NCBI RefSeq assembly: GCF_000374085.1
Contig: NZ_KB893499.1
Span: 1 to 64,000 of the forward strand
Direction of reading: 5' to 3'
Origin: Spirosoma spitsbergense DSM 19989
Lineage (GTDB): Bacteria; Bacteroidota; Bacteroidia; Cytophagales; Spirosomataceae
Length of the DNA stretch: 64,000 bases
The position numbers were made by a program, and so were the translations under genes. Under the pieces are notes generated by a model. The model was given only the letters and a program-made list of their open reading frames with translations, was not told where the DNA came from and made no database searches. This document shows positions 27,311-36,502 of the stretch, piece after piece (the first letter of the stretch is position 1; every line of letters begins with the position of its first letter).

Positions 27311-27365
27311 AGTTTACTGTAAATCGGTTTACCAATTATAGTTTAAGATTTACCGTTTATGGTGG
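27311..27365. repeat. 7-nt periodic repeat (xxxTTTA units) upstream of the MFS gene
   Basis: The bases read in 7-nt steps that mostly end in TTTA: AGTTTAC, TGTAAAT, CGGTTTA, CCAATTA, TAGTTTA, AGATTTA, CCGTTTA. Parts are self-complementary (GTAAAT/ATTTAC). The rest of 27261-27593 shows no other feature I can support; a promoter of the TAnnTTTG type was not found. Confidence 0.5.
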
Positions 27366-27593
27366 CACGGAGCGGCCTGAGCCAGTTAGTATGCAGGCAA
27401 TTGAACCGCTTCACGTAGCCATAAAACCATAGACATTACACCTCAAGCCGTATTCCTGCGCCGGAAAATTAGCAGTTTTCTCTTATTTTTCGGAAATTTT
27501 GCACAAAAACAGCTGTTGGGTGGTGAGTTTATCCCGCCTTTCGTCTTTTGCTCGTTGATACACTAATAACCACTAAATCCCCTCTCGCAGAAC

Positions 27594-28844
27594 ATGAATC
27601 AATCTATTAATCAGTCACGGCTTTTTTTGGCTAGTTGCCTGGCCATTATCACTACGGCCTTTTCCTTTAGTATCAGGGCCGGTATTTTGCCGCAACTAGG
27701 CACCGAATTTGGTTTAACTGGGGAGCAGTTAGGCTTCATCAATTCGATGTTCTTTTTTGGCTTCCCTATTTCGATGATCATCGGGGGTCTCGTTTACCAC
27801 ACGGTAGGGCCTAAAATAATTATGCAGGTAGCTGTGGTGGCACACACACTGGGAATTTTACTGACTATTTATGCGGGTGGGTACACAGGTCTGTTATTTT
27901 CAACATTCTTCATCGGCTTCGGTAATGGTTGTACCGAAGCAGCCTGTAACCCAATGATTGCCGATATGTATTCCAGCAATAAGCTAAACAAAATGCTGGG
28001 CCGGTTTCACATGTGGTTCCCAGGGGGTATTGTTATTGGTAGTTTAATATCCAAATTCATGACGGATGCAGGTTCCTCCTGGCAGACGCAGATTTGGGTA
28101 CTTATGTTGCCGACCATTGTGTATGCGTTCCTGTTTTTCGGCCAGGCGTTCCCCAGGCCAAAAGTGGAGGGTGTTACGTCATTGGCAAAAAACTTCCAGG
28201 CCATGTTAACCCCTCTGTACATCGCACTATTCTGTTGCATGGCCCTGACAGCCATTACTGAATTTGGTCCCAACCAGTGGGTAGCCGTTGTGTTAAGCAG
28301 CAGCGGAGCGGATGCCATGCTGGTTTTAGCCCTAACCTTCGGCGTAATGACCATTGGCCGGCTTTTCACCGGTCCGGTTGTAGCACAATTTGGTCAGACG
28401 GGCGTTTTGCTTGGGGGTGCGGTTCTTGCCACCATCGGTATTTACATGTTCAGTACCGTTACTGGCCCAATAGCCTATTTGGCCGCCGTTATATTCGGTC
28501 TTGGCGTGTGTTTTAACTGGCCAACTATGATCGGCTTTGTTGCCCAGCGAGTTCCATTAAGCGGAGCGTTAGGAATGTCTATCATTGGTGGGGTAGGTAT
28601 GCTGTCAACGTCTATTTTTCAGCCCTTTATTGGGCGATGGATTGATGAAGACCATGCTGAACAAGCAGCAAAAGGTCTTAGCGGATCAGCACTGGAATTA
28701 GCAGCCGGGCAAGCTACTCTGTCTACCATGATGACGTTTCCGATTATCCTGATTTTTGCGTTCACGGCTCTGTGGTTCTGGATGCGCAACAAGAAAGCGG
28801 GCCACGTTGACGAAAGCTTAGTGCTGGAACAACCTCAGTTGTAA
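27594..28844 (+). CDS. MFS transporter, sugar type
   Basis: 416 residues with 12 hydrophobic segments and a central loop near residues 190-205. The N-terminal half has RAGILPQLGTEFGLTGEQLG after helix 1 and GFGNGCTEAACNPMIADMY, resembling the FucP/NHS-type MFS sugar carriers of Bacteroidetes. It is divergent from two sugar dehydrogenases and an isomerase, so it probably imports their substrate. An intrinsic terminator follows the gene. Substrate cannot be read from the sequence. Confidence 0.88.
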   Translation: MNQSINQSRLFLASCLAIITTAFSFSIRAGILPQLGTEFGLTGEQLGFINSMFFFGFPISMIIGGLVYHTVGPKIIMQVAVVAHTLGILLTIYAGGYTGLLFSTFFIGFGNGCTEAACNPMIADMYSSNKLNKMLGRFHMWFPGGIVIGSLISKFMTDAGSSWQTQIWVLMLPTIVYAFLFFGQAFPRPKVEGVTSLAKNFQAMLTPLYIALFCCMALTAITEFGPNQWVAVVLSSSGADAMLVLALTFGVMTIGRLFTGPVVAQFGQTGVLLGGAVLATIGIYMFSTVTGPIAYLAAVIFGLGVCFNWPTMIGFVAQRVPLSGALGMSIIGGVGMLSTSIFQPFIGRWIDEDHAEQAAKGLSGSALELAAGQATLSTMMTFPIILIFAFTALWFWMRNKKAGHVDESLVLEQPQL

Positions 28845-28886
28845 CAGCAGTCGTAATCATGACGGTTGCGACTAGTTAAAAAACTT

Positions 28887-28920
28887 AACGCCCTGTACCC
28901 AACTGGTTACAGGGCGTTTT
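28887..28920 (+). terminator. Intrinsic terminator of the MFS gene
   Basis: AACGCCCTGTA (28887-28897) pairs with TACAGGGCGTT (28908-28918), and the stem ends in a TTTT run. It lies 43 bp after the stop codon. Confidence 0.85.
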
Positions 28921-29032
28921 GCTGCATACGCAATTAAAAATCAATTAATTACGAGCGGCCGATTAAACCCTGTGATACCTTTATTGTCAGTCAGCAGCGA
29001 ACCCTTCGTAAACCCGCTAACTACTTCATACT

Positions 29033-30583
29033 GTGGCCCTACTCGATGCGTACACAAAACCCCTGACGGCAGACCAGGTTGCCTACCTGCTCCGACGGGC
29101 CACGTTCGGACCAACCGCCGATCAGGTTAAAACATTAACCGGACAAACGGCGGCCCAGATCATTACAAAACTGCTGGCCGACCAGCCCACACCTCCTCCC
29201 CCGCTCGATCTGGCAACGGGCAAACCCTTCCACGATCAGCCGTTCGACATGACGAATTCGGGGAAGTTCAATGCGTATCTCAACTATTGGTGGGCCAATC
29301 TAATGCTCAATCAGCCCGTATCGCTGCTTGAGAAGGTGACGCTTTTCTGGTCGAATCATTTTGTAACGAACTCCCCGACCGTCAACGATTACCGATTCAT
29401 GTACCGCTACAACGCCCTGCTTCGGCAGTATGCGCTGGGCAATTTCAAGGCATTCACCGTTGCCATTACGCAGGACCCGGCCATGCTCCGGTTTCTGAAC
29501 GGGAATCAGAATATAGTGGGTACGGCCAACGAGAATTACGCCCGCGAACTCCAGGAACTCTTTACGATTGGCCGAAACGGAGGATATACCGAAACCGATG
29601 TTCGCGAAGCGGCCAAGGTACTAACGGGCTGGACGGATGTCAGCTACCGTAGTGCCACGACCACGCCGGTGGGCAGTACGTTTCGGCTAAACCAGCATGA
29701 CAAAACCGACAAAACCTTTTCGGCTACCTACCAGAATACAGTTATTAAAGGACGTTCGACGACTACGGCCGGGCTGGATGAATTGAACGATCTGGTCGAT
29801 ATGATTCTGAAAAATAGTGAAACACCCCGCTATATCTGTCGACGACTTTATCGTTGGTTTATCAATTCCGATATCACGCCCACCGTCGAGACCGATTTTA
29901 TTCAGCCGCTGGCTGAGGTATTCAGAAAAGCTAATTTTGAAATAAAGCCTGTACTAACAGCCCTTTTTCAAAGCCAGCATTTCTACGACGAAGCTATTCG
30001 GGGGGGGATGATCAAATCGCCTACCGACCTGGTGATCGGTACGTTCCGTTTCTGGGGGATACAGGCCCCCGATCCGACGCAGAACATAACCGCCTTTTAC
30101 CAGATTGGCAACTACATTTTAGCCCGTATTACCGAGCAACAACAGCAAATTCTGAATCCCCCTACGGTTTTTGGCTGGACAGCTTATTACCAGACGGGTT
30201 ACTACCAGCAGTGGATCAATTCGACCACGCTGGGGCTGCGCGGCTTCTTTGGGGATGCCCTGACAACCAACGCCCTGAAGCTGAACGGAAAGGTTGTGGT
30301 TGATTCGGTAGTGTATGCCAAAACGCTTTCCGATCCTGCCGATGCCGGTGTATTGGTGACGAATATAACCAGCCAGTTACTGGGAGTTCCACTCGACAAA
30401 TCGCAACTGGATTTCCTGACCGACACGATTCTGCTTAGCTCCATTCCACGGTATGAATGGACGGGCGAATGGAACGACTATATCCAGGCCCCCAATGATG
30501 CTGCAAAAAAACAGGCCGTTCAGATAAAGCTGACGGCCTTCCTGCAATACATTTTCCGCATGGCCGAATATCAGGTAATCTAA
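29033..30583 (+). CDS. DUF1800 family protein
   Basis: 516 residues from a GTG start. TADQVAYLLRRATFGPTADQ at the N-terminus is the DUF1800 signature, and NENYARELQELFTIG with the following YTETDVREAAKVLTGW is its second hallmark. No signal peptide is evident. Function is unknown. DUF1800 genes nearly always sit next to a DUF1501 gene, as here (86 bp apart, with a microrepeat hairpin between), and the two are thought to act together in the cell envelope. A near-consensus -7 box (TACCTTTA, 28976-28983) lies upstream. Confidence 0.9.
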   Translation: MALLDAYTKPLTADQVAYLLRRATFGPTADQVKTLTGQTAAQIITKLLADQPTPPPPLDLATGKPFHDQPFDMTNSGKFNAYLNYWWANLMLNQPVSLLEKVTLFWSNHFVTNSPTVNDYRFMYRYNALLRQYALGNFKAFTVAITQDPAMLRFLNGNQNIVGTANENYARELQELFTIGRNGGYTETDVREAAKVLTGWTDVSYRSATTTPVGSTFRLNQHDKTDKTFSATYQNTVIKGRSTTTAGLDELNDLVDMILKNSETPRYICRRLYRWFINSDITPTVETDFIQPLAEVFRKANFEIKPVLTALFQSQHFYDEAIRGGMIKSPTDLVIGTFRFWGIQAPDPTQNITAFYQIGNYILARITEQQQQILNPPTVFGWTAYYQTGYYQQWINSTTLGLRGFFGDALTTNALKLNGKVVVDSVVYAKTLSDPADAGVLVTNITSQLLGVPLDKSQLDFLTDTILLSSIPRYEWTGEWNDYIQAPNDAAKKQAVQIKLTAFLQYIFRMAEYQVI

Positions 30584-30588
30584 TTTTC

Positions 30589-30662
30589 AATGATGGAATG
30601 ATAGAATGAGTGAATGGTACGTCCGCTATTCACTCATTCTATCACTCAATCATTCTATCATC
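30589..30662. repeat. Hairpin of 8-nt microrepeats between DUF1800 and DUF1501 genes
   Basis: The left arm reads AATGATGG, AATGATAG, AATGAGTG, AATGGTAC. The right arm reads TATTCACT, CATTCTAT, CACTCAAT, CATTCTAT. GATAGAATGAGTGAAT (30600-30615) pairs perfectly with 30628-30643 over a 12-nt loop. Confidence 0.75.
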
Positions 30663-30668
30663 AAACTT

Positions 30669-32240
30669 ATGAAGCGTCGTAATTTTCTCCACCATGCGGC
30701 TTCGTCATTGCTGCTGCCGGTCCTGATTGATGGCTACGGAGCCAAAGCCTTTGCCCGCCCTTCGTCATTCATTCAGTCGCTTGTCGATCTGGCCGACCAG
30801 TCGGACCGGGTTTTGGTCATCATCCAGTTGCAGGGTGGCAACGATGGCCTGAATATGGTTATTCCGCTCGACCAGATGAGCGTCTATACCGACCCGAAAT
30901 TCCGGGGAAACATCGCTATTCCCGAAGCCAAAGCCCTTCGGCTGAAAAACTATTCCCAAACGGGGCTGCACCCGGCCATGACCGGCATGCAACAACTGTT
31001 CAACAACGGCAAACTTAGTATTGTGCAGGGCGTTTCGTACCCAACGCCCAATTTTTCGCACTTCCGGGCCAGCGATATCTGGATGACGGCTGTCGACTCT
31101 TCCCAAACCACTTCCTCAGGCTGGGCAGGGCGTTACCTCGACAAACGTTTTCCGGGTTATCCCGATAGTTATCCAACCACCCAGATGCCCGATCCACCGG
31201 CCATTCAGATTGGGTACGTAACCGCTACGTCGCTGCTTGGCCCCACCAATTCAATGGCGATCGTACTCCAGGATCCAGACACCTTTGCCCGGCTGGTGGG
31301 GGATAAGCCGAGTACCCCGTCTACTAATCTGACGGGGTATGCCGGGCAGCAGATCGAGTACATACGGCAGCAGCAGGCCAGTTCGGTCAGCTACGCCGGT
31401 CAGATCAAAACGGCGGCTGGCAAGAGCAAAAACCTGGCTACCTACCCGACCGCCAATACCCTCGGCGACCAGCTTAAAATTATTGCAAGGCTCATTGCGG
31501 GGGGGATGCAGACGAAAGTATATTACGTCACGATGGGCGGTTTTGATACCCATGCCGCTCAGGTAGTAGGTACCGATACCACTACAGGAACACACGCCAG
31601 TCTACTTAAGACGCTTTCAGATGCGGTACTGGCTTTCCAGAATGACCTGGCCCAGTTGAAAATAGAGGACAGGGTTGTAGGAATGACCTTCTCGGAATTT
31701 GGCCGACGGGCCATCTCGAATGGTAGTTTTGGCACCGACCATGGTACCTCGGCCCCCATGTTTGTGTTTGGTTCGGCCATCAAGTCGCCCATGGTGGGTA
31801 AAAATCCAAACCTGAGCGATCTGGATAACAACAACCTGAAAATGCAGACCGATTTCCGACAGGTGTATGCCGCCATCCTGACCGACTGGTTCGGGACCGA
31901 CACGGCTACCGAATCGACAACGCTGTTCAGGGACTTTCCGGTGGCCACCGTGTTTCGGGCACCGCAAACCGTTACCGCCGTTGCTCCCACAGCCACAGAG
32001 GCCCGTCTGTACCCAAACCCCGCATCGACGGTGGCCGTGCTGGAATCGGATTGGCTGGCTCCGGGCATACGATCGGTGCAGGTAATTAACCCGCTGGGAC
32101 AATCCATGTCGGTCGATACGTCGCGGCCAACGGCGACTTCGGTGCAGATGAACGTCGGCCATTTACCCACCGGCAACTACATGCTGCGCGTTGAAACGGC
32201 CCAGGGACTGTTAACAAAGCGGCTGGTGGTAGCCCGGTAA
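30669..32240 (+). CDS. DUF1501 family protein with Tat-like signal and type IX sorting domain
   Basis: 523 residues from the ATG at 30669; an earlier in-frame start at 30606 falls in the microrepeat and is rejected. KRRNFLHHAASSLLLP is a twin-arginine signal. VLVIIQLQGGNDGLNMVIPL and NFSHFRASDIW are DUF1501 hallmarks (sulfatase-like fold), as are GGFDTHAAQV and SEFGRRAISNGSFGTDHG. After about residue 445 comes a C-terminal module, EARLYPNPAS ... LPTGNYMLRVETAQGLLTKRLVV, which is the type A sorting domain of the type IX secretion system. The product should therefore be exported and then carried to the cell surface. It is paired with the DUF1800 gene. Confidence 0.92.
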   Translation: MKRRNFLHHAASSLLLPVLIDGYGAKAFARPSSFIQSLVDLADQSDRVLVIIQLQGGNDGLNMVIPLDQMSVYTDPKFRGNIAIPEAKALRLKNYSQTGLHPAMTGMQQLFNNGKLSIVQGVSYPTPNFSHFRASDIWMTAVDSSQTTSSGWAGRYLDKRFPGYPDSYPTTQMPDPPAIQIGYVTATSLLGPTNSMAIVLQDPDTFARLVGDKPSTPSTNLTGYAGQQIEYIRQQQASSVSYAGQIKTAAGKSKNLATYPTANTLGDQLKIIARLIAGGMQTKVYYVTMGGFDTHAAQVVGTDTTTGTHASLLKTLSDAVLAFQNDLAQLKIEDRVVGMTFSEFGRRAISNGSFGTDHGTSAPMFVFGSAIKSPMVGKNPNLSDLDNNNLKMQTDFRQVYAAILTDWFGTDTATESTTLFRDFPVATVFRAPQTVTAVAPTATEARLYPNPASTVAVLESDWLAPGIRSVQVINPLGQSMSVDTSRPTATSVQMNVGHLPTGNYMLRVETAQGLLTKRLVVAR

Positions 32241-32248
32241 AAGAAGGC

Positions 32249-34876
32249 TTAGAATCGGCGGATAAATACCCGGGCGGTGTCATCTTCGCCATTCGTAGTT
32301 CCGTTGCCCGGCGTAGAGTCGGGGTCGGCGGGGTCGGCCCGGTTTATCTGAGCCGCATTCACTACGTCTTTTGTGCCAACAACCCGCGCCCTGAAAACGA
32401 CTGCACCACTCTCGCCGGGGTTCAGGTTTGTAAGGCCAATGGATAATTGATTTCCGTTGACCTGCCAGCCAGCTGCGTCTACCAGTTCCAGTTCGGGAGG
32501 CAGGCTGTCAACGACAGTAACTGCCGTTGCCTGAGCACCACCGGCATTACGCACAGTCAGCGTAAAGCTAACGACCTCATTCAGCCGGGCAGCCAGACTG
32601 CTGGACACCATTTCCAGACTCAAATCGGCCTGATCAGTTCTACCAACAGAAGCGGGTGGGCTATTGCTGATAACGGGTGGCAGGGGACGCTGATTGGGGT
32701 TAGGCGATACAAAAACCGCCGTATCATTGGTTGGTCGTGTCCGCAATTCAAATACAGCCATGTCATCTTCCCCATCTGCCGTACCGCTGCCCGGCGTAGA
32801 ATCGGGGTCGGGACGGGGCGACTGAATCACCTGTGCGGCATTAACATAATAACCGGGTTGCTGCACCGTTGCCACATAAGTTAAACTAACGGCCTGCCCT
32901 GCCGTTAATGATGTGAACGTAGCTGATACCACGCCGGGTGTACTACTAACCGCCGAACTCCCGGAAACGAAGGCCATGTTTTTGGGTAATCGATTTTCTG
33001 CCACGACCTGCGTAACTGTAGCTGGACCCGTGTTTCTCAGCGTCAGTGTTACCACAAATGGACTACCCACAACGGGTACTCTGGTCGATGCAGCCATAGC
33101 CAGTTGTAGATCAGCCGACTCAACAACGGGGGCTAGGGCTACATCAGCCGTTTGCACCCGCAGAGCAGCACAAGGTGGTGACTCAGACGTACTAGTGGCA
33201 GCCCGCAACCGGTAATAGAGAACAGCAGCCCGGAGTGTCAGCGTGGTATCGGTAAAGCTGGTAGCCTGTCCGCTGGTACGGCCAATCGTAACGAACGGGC
33301 CGTTCGGGTTATCAGCCCGTTCAATTTCGTAGGTATCCTGGAGCGTCGGTGGCGCATTCCAGGACAAGGACACGTTGTTTCCGGCCAGTAGGTCGGCACT
33401 TCTCAGGGAGATAACCGGCAGCGCGTTGCCAATCGGGACATCGGCAAACGAAAAAGCACGCATCCCCCGACTATTCGTCAGATGAACACCATTATAGAAT
33501 GTTGTGTGTGAGTCCTCAAAAAACGGCGGCAGATAGGTTAGGGAAGTAGCCGAAACGGGAAACGTTAGGGCCAGGGTAACTCTTTTTTGATTGGCCGACC
33601 CATTATTTACCAGATTAGCCTGTCCATCCAGGTAGATAAAGTCCTTCATCCGGCGCCGGTACGCTTCTCCGGTGTTCAGATCGTTAAGGGTCGAATCGGC
33701 GGGCCAGACCATCTGCATCCGGTCGTCAAAAACCAGCGTAACGGTGTCCTTCCGGCTGTTATAGTATACCTTTTGAATGTTCGGCGAATTGATCTGCACC
33801 GTATCCGTTGACTGATAGAGGTCGCGGGCAAGTTGGCGGAACAACTCATTAGCCGTTTGCAGGTAGCCGTTTGGGGTATAGTGAATCCCCTCAAATCCGG
33901 ATGTACCAACGGTGGCAATGGTTTCCAGATTAGGGTAGATTTTTTTTGTCCGTCGCTGAAAATCACGAATGCGACCTGCGTTTGGATTACGATCGGGCAG
34001 GAAGTTGAGTTGGCTCAGGTAGATACGCGGTTTGAACGGATAGTCCTGTTGCCAGTTTTTATACAGCTTATCGAATTGCTGGCGGTAATAGTCAGCGGTT
34101 TTAAAGGCTCCCCCGGCTTCCGTTTCCCCCTGTCGCCAGATGATAGCCCGTAAGGACGAAAGTGCCTTTGTCTGCTGCTGACGATATAACAGCTGTCCAT
34201 AAGCGGTTGTCAGATCAGTTGGATTTTGGGGGTTACGGTAATTCAGAAAATCGATCCCTTCCCCACCAACTGCCCCGTTTATGATGCAGGTCGGAATGCC
34301 AAACTGTTTCAGAATCAATTCCTGCAAGTGCCAGCCAATCAGGCCCGACCCGCCGTAGGGTTGTTTGGCTGGATACCAGGCTACATTACCCTGGGCAGGA
34401 TCGGTTCCGGGTACGAAAGCAAAGTTCCGAAGGTAGGTATCATCGAACGAATAGTCCGGCGAGAAAGCAACGGCATTCGACTGACCATAGAGTTGAATAA
34501 AATCACCGCAAACAAGGCGGGTACGTTCTGCTACCAACAGGGAATCGCGCCCCGTGTGGGTGTACACACGAACGGCGTACTGGGCCTTTTCGGCCCTGAT
34601 CTGGAAAATACTGCTGAAAGAACCAGGTCGGCTAACCTCCAGCTTTATACTGGACCGGGACAGTAGTTTGCCTTCGCGCCATAATTCCACCGACAACGAT
34701 TCAGGCCCTGGTGTGGTGGCTATACCACTAATAACAACAGTAGCCTTACCGGTGCTGTCACGCGCAAAAAGCTGATAGTTAGCTGGAAGCTGATCAAACG
34801 TTATACCCGACTGACAATAGGCTATCTGTACAGAAATCAATAAACTTAATAATACGGGTAAAAATTTTACCGTCAT
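32249..34876 (-). CDS. Sialate O-acetylesterase-like protein with FN3 and two DUF11 domains
   Basis: 875 residues with a signal peptide (1-21). The catalytic part (about 100-350) is the SASA/SGNH-type esterase: FIQLYGQSNAVAF with the nucleophile Ser, and AIIWRQGETEAGG. A His near TSGFEGIHYTPNGY completes the site. A fibronectin-III-like module follows (YEIERADNPNGPFVTIG), then two DUF11 repeats, each starting ADLQLAMA or ADLSLEMV and ending in the motif DPDSTPGxG...GEDD. The DUF11 arrays suggest a surface-exposed stalk. It may remove O-acetyl groups from sialic acid or polysaccharide. No type IX sorting domain is seen at the end. It converges with the DUF1501 gene. Confidence 0.85.
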   Translation of the reverse strand: MTVKFLPVLLSLLISVQIAYCQSGITFDQLPANYQLFARDSTGKATVVISGIATTPGPESLSVELWREGKLLSRSSIKLEVSRPGSFSSIFQIRAEKAQYAVRVYTHTGRDSLLVAERTRLVCGDFIQLYGQSNAVAFSPDYSFDDTYLRNFAFVPGTDPAQGNVAWYPAKQPYGGSGLIGWHLQELILKQFGIPTCIINGAVGGEGIDFLNYRNPQNPTDLTTAYGQLLYRQQQTKALSSLRAIIWRQGETEAGGAFKTADYYRQQFDKLYKNWQQDYPFKPRIYLSQLNFLPDRNPNAGRIRDFQRRTKKIYPNLETIATVGTSGFEGIHYTPNGYLQTANELFRQLARDLYQSTDTVQINSPNIQKVYYNSRKDTVTLVFDDRMQMVWPADSTLNDLNTGEAYRRRMKDFIYLDGQANLVNNGSANQKRVTLALTFPVSATSLTYLPPFFEDSHTTFYNGVHLTNSRGMRAFSFADVPIGNALPVISLRSADLLAGNNVSLSWNAPPTLQDTYEIERADNPNGPFVTIGRTSGQATSFTDTTLTLRAAVLYYRLRAATSTSESPPCAALRVQTADVALAPVVESADLQLAMAASTRVPVVGSPFVVTLTLRNTGPATVTQVVAENRLPKNMAFVSGSSAVSSTPGVVSATFTSLTAGQAVSLTYVATVQQPGYYVNAAQVIQSPRPDPDSTPGSGTADGEDDMAVFELRTRPTNDTAVFVSPNPNQRPLPPVISNSPPASVGRTDQADLSLEMVSSSLAARLNEVVSFTLTVRNAGGAQATAVTVVDSLPPELELVDAAGWQVNGNQLSIGLTNLNPGESGAVVFRARVVGTKDVVNAAQINRADPADPDSTPGNGTTNGEDDTARVFIRRF

Positions 34877-34904
34877 AGAACAGTATGGTTAGGTAAAATA
34901 GATT

Positions 34905-34940
34905 TGTATGCACGTACCTACCAGTAGGTACGTGCATACA
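34905..34940 (-). terminator. Perfect 16-bp hairpin after mntH
   Basis: TGTATGCACGTACCTA (34905-34920) pairs exactly with 34925-34940 around CCAG. It lies 27 bp after the mntH stop. No strong U tract follows on the minus strand, so it may act in another way. Confidence 0.6.
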
Positions 34941-34966
34941 TGCCAAAATAGTTTCTTTTACCTACA

Positions 34967-36307
34967 CTAAATAGATTTGACTGCATCCCATAGCAAATAC
35001 CCGTTCAGGCCAATAATCAATACCGTCACCACCCATGAGAGCACTTTCACCCAAACCGGGTTGACGAACCGCCCCATTTTTAGTTTGTCGCCGGTGAACT
35101 GGACCAGCGGCACAACGGCAAAACTGAGCTGTAACGATAGAATTACCTGACTCAACACCAGCAGTTCGGATGCCCCTTTTTCGCCGTACAGAATAGCGAC
35201 TACGAGGGCAGGAACGATGGCTACCAGGCGGGTGATGAGCCGACGCATCCAGGGTTTGATCCGTAGCTTCAGAAAGCCCTCCATCACAATCTGTCCCGCC
35301 ATAGTACCGGTCAGCGTGGAGTTCTGGCCCGAAGCCAGCAGGGCTACGGCAAACATTATCCCGGCAAATTTAACCCCCAGAATAGGGTCGAGCAACCGAT
35401 GCGCATCGGTAATGTCGGCCACCTGCTGGTTGCCCGAAAAATGAAACGCAGCCGCCGACAAAATCAGGATGGCGGCATTGATGAAGAAAGCCAGAAATAA
35501 CGAAACGGTAGAATCTATGGTAGCAAACTTGATAGCCGACCGCCGACCGGCATCATCGCGGCTGTAATCCCGGGTTTGCACGATACTGGAGTGCAGATAT
35601 AAATTATGCGGCATAACGGTAGCGCCCAGGATACCAATAGCCAGATAGAGCATACCCGGATCGGTCACTACTTCGGTACGGGGTATCAAACCACTCAGAA
35701 TACCCGCCATATCGGGCCTGGATACCAGCATTTCATAGCCAAAGCAACCTACAATCAAAAAGATCAGACTGGCCACAACCCGTTCCAGCAGGTGAACGCC
35801 CCTGCCCTGCAAAAACAACAGGAGCAACACGTCCAGCGCCGTAATAAGGATTCCTACCGTGAGGGGCAGGCCAAACAGCAGGTTGAGCGCAATGGCCGAC
35901 CCGATAACCTCGGCCAGATCGCAGGCGGCAATGGCAATTTCGGCCAGTATCCACAGAATGAAAGAAACCGGTTTGCTAAAATGGTCGCGGCAGGCCTGAG
36001 CCAGATCACGCCCGGAAGCAATACCCAGTTTGAGTGCCAGATGCTGGAGCAACATGGCAAACAGATTGGAAATAAGCACGACCGACAGCAGCCGATACCC
36101 ATAACGCGCTCCACCCGCAATGCCGGTGGCCCAGTTGCCCGGGTCCATGTACCCAACGGCAACCATCAGGCCAGGGCCGATGTAAGCCCGTAATGTCTGG
36201 AAAAATCCCTTCCCGACAGGCACACGAACGGACGCATATCCCTGAGGAGTTTCATTATCTTTTGTGGTCTGTTTCCAGTTTTTTACCGGTGTATTAGCTG
36301 CCTCCAT
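34967..36307 (-). CDS. mntH: Nramp-type manganese/divalent metal transporter
   Basis: 446 residues with 11-12 membrane segments. GPGLMVAVGYMDPGNWATGIAGG contains the metal-binding DPGN of helix 1, and MPHNLYLHSSIVQTR carries the MPH motif of helix 6. Both are invariant in Nramp proteins that import Mn2+ or Fe2+ with protons. It is divergent from a DtxR-family regulator across a 28-bp palindrome, so expression is expected to fall when metal is plentiful. A -7 box (minus strand, 36377-36384) lies beside the palindrome. Confidence 0.93.
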   Translation of the reverse strand: MEAANTPVKNWKQTTKDNETPQGYASVRVPVGKGFFQTLRAYIGPGLMVAVGYMDPGNWATGIAGGARYGYRLLSVVLISNLFAMLLQHLALKLGIASGRDLAQACRDHFSKPVSFILWILAEIAIAACDLAEVIGSAIALNLLFGLPLTVGILITALDVLLLLFLQGRGVHLLERVVASLIFLIVGCFGYEMLVSRPDMAGILSGLIPRTEVVTDPGMLYLAIGILGATVMPHNLYLHSSIVQTRDYSRDDAGRRSAIKFATIDSTVSLFLAFFINAAILILSAAAFHFSGNQQVADITDAHRLLDPILGVKFAGIMFAVALLASGQNSTLTGTMAGQIVMEGFLKLRIKPWMRRLITRLVAIVPALVVAILYGEKGASELLVLSQVILSLQLSFAVVPLVQFTGDKLKMGRFVNPVWVKVLSWVVTVLIIGLNGYLLWDAVKSI

Positions 36308-36376
36308 TTCAATCAGGTATATGAAATCGTTCCTGTATTCGGTTGTAGATACTACTAACGATCAAAACAAATGCAA

Positions 36377-36384
36377 CAAATATA
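36377..36384 (-). promoter_or_regulatory. -7 promoter box of mntH
   Basis: On the minus strand this reads TATATTTG, an exact TAnnTTTG match, 70 bp before the mntH start. The DtxR-type palindrome covers where its -33 element should be. Confidence 0.5.
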
Positions 36385-36397
36385 AGGATTATTGAAA

Positions 36398-36425
36398 TAA
36401 AAATTTAGGCAAGCCTAAATTTTTA
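36398..36425. promoter_or_regulatory. DtxR/MntR-type operator shared by mntH and its regulator
   Basis: A perfect palindrome with 13-bp arms (TAAAAATTTAGGC and its complement) separated by AA. Its core TTAGGC-AA-GCCTAA matches the DtxR/IdeR/MntR box pattern TTAGG...CCTAA. It lies between two divergent -7 boxes, 36377-36384 and 36445-36452, so one bound repressor could close both promoters. Confidence 0.85.
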
Positions 36426-36444
36426 GAAAGTTTAACATAAAAAC

Positions 36445-36452
36445 TACCTTTG
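36445..36452 (+). promoter_or_regulatory. -7 promoter box of the DtxR-family regulator
   Basis: TACCTTTG, an exact TAnnTTTG match, 51 bp before the regulator start. No good -33 TTG is seen; that region is taken up by the palindrome. Confidence 0.5.
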
Positions 36453-36502
36453 TGAGCAAACTGTTTTTCGTTCTTTTGCCGTTTTGATTCAATAGCCCTT
36501 TC

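Noticed and set aside
31559-32176. Overlapping minus-strand frames opposite the DUF1501 gene
   Set aside because: Both mirror the DUF1501 sequence; neither has a recognisable fold.
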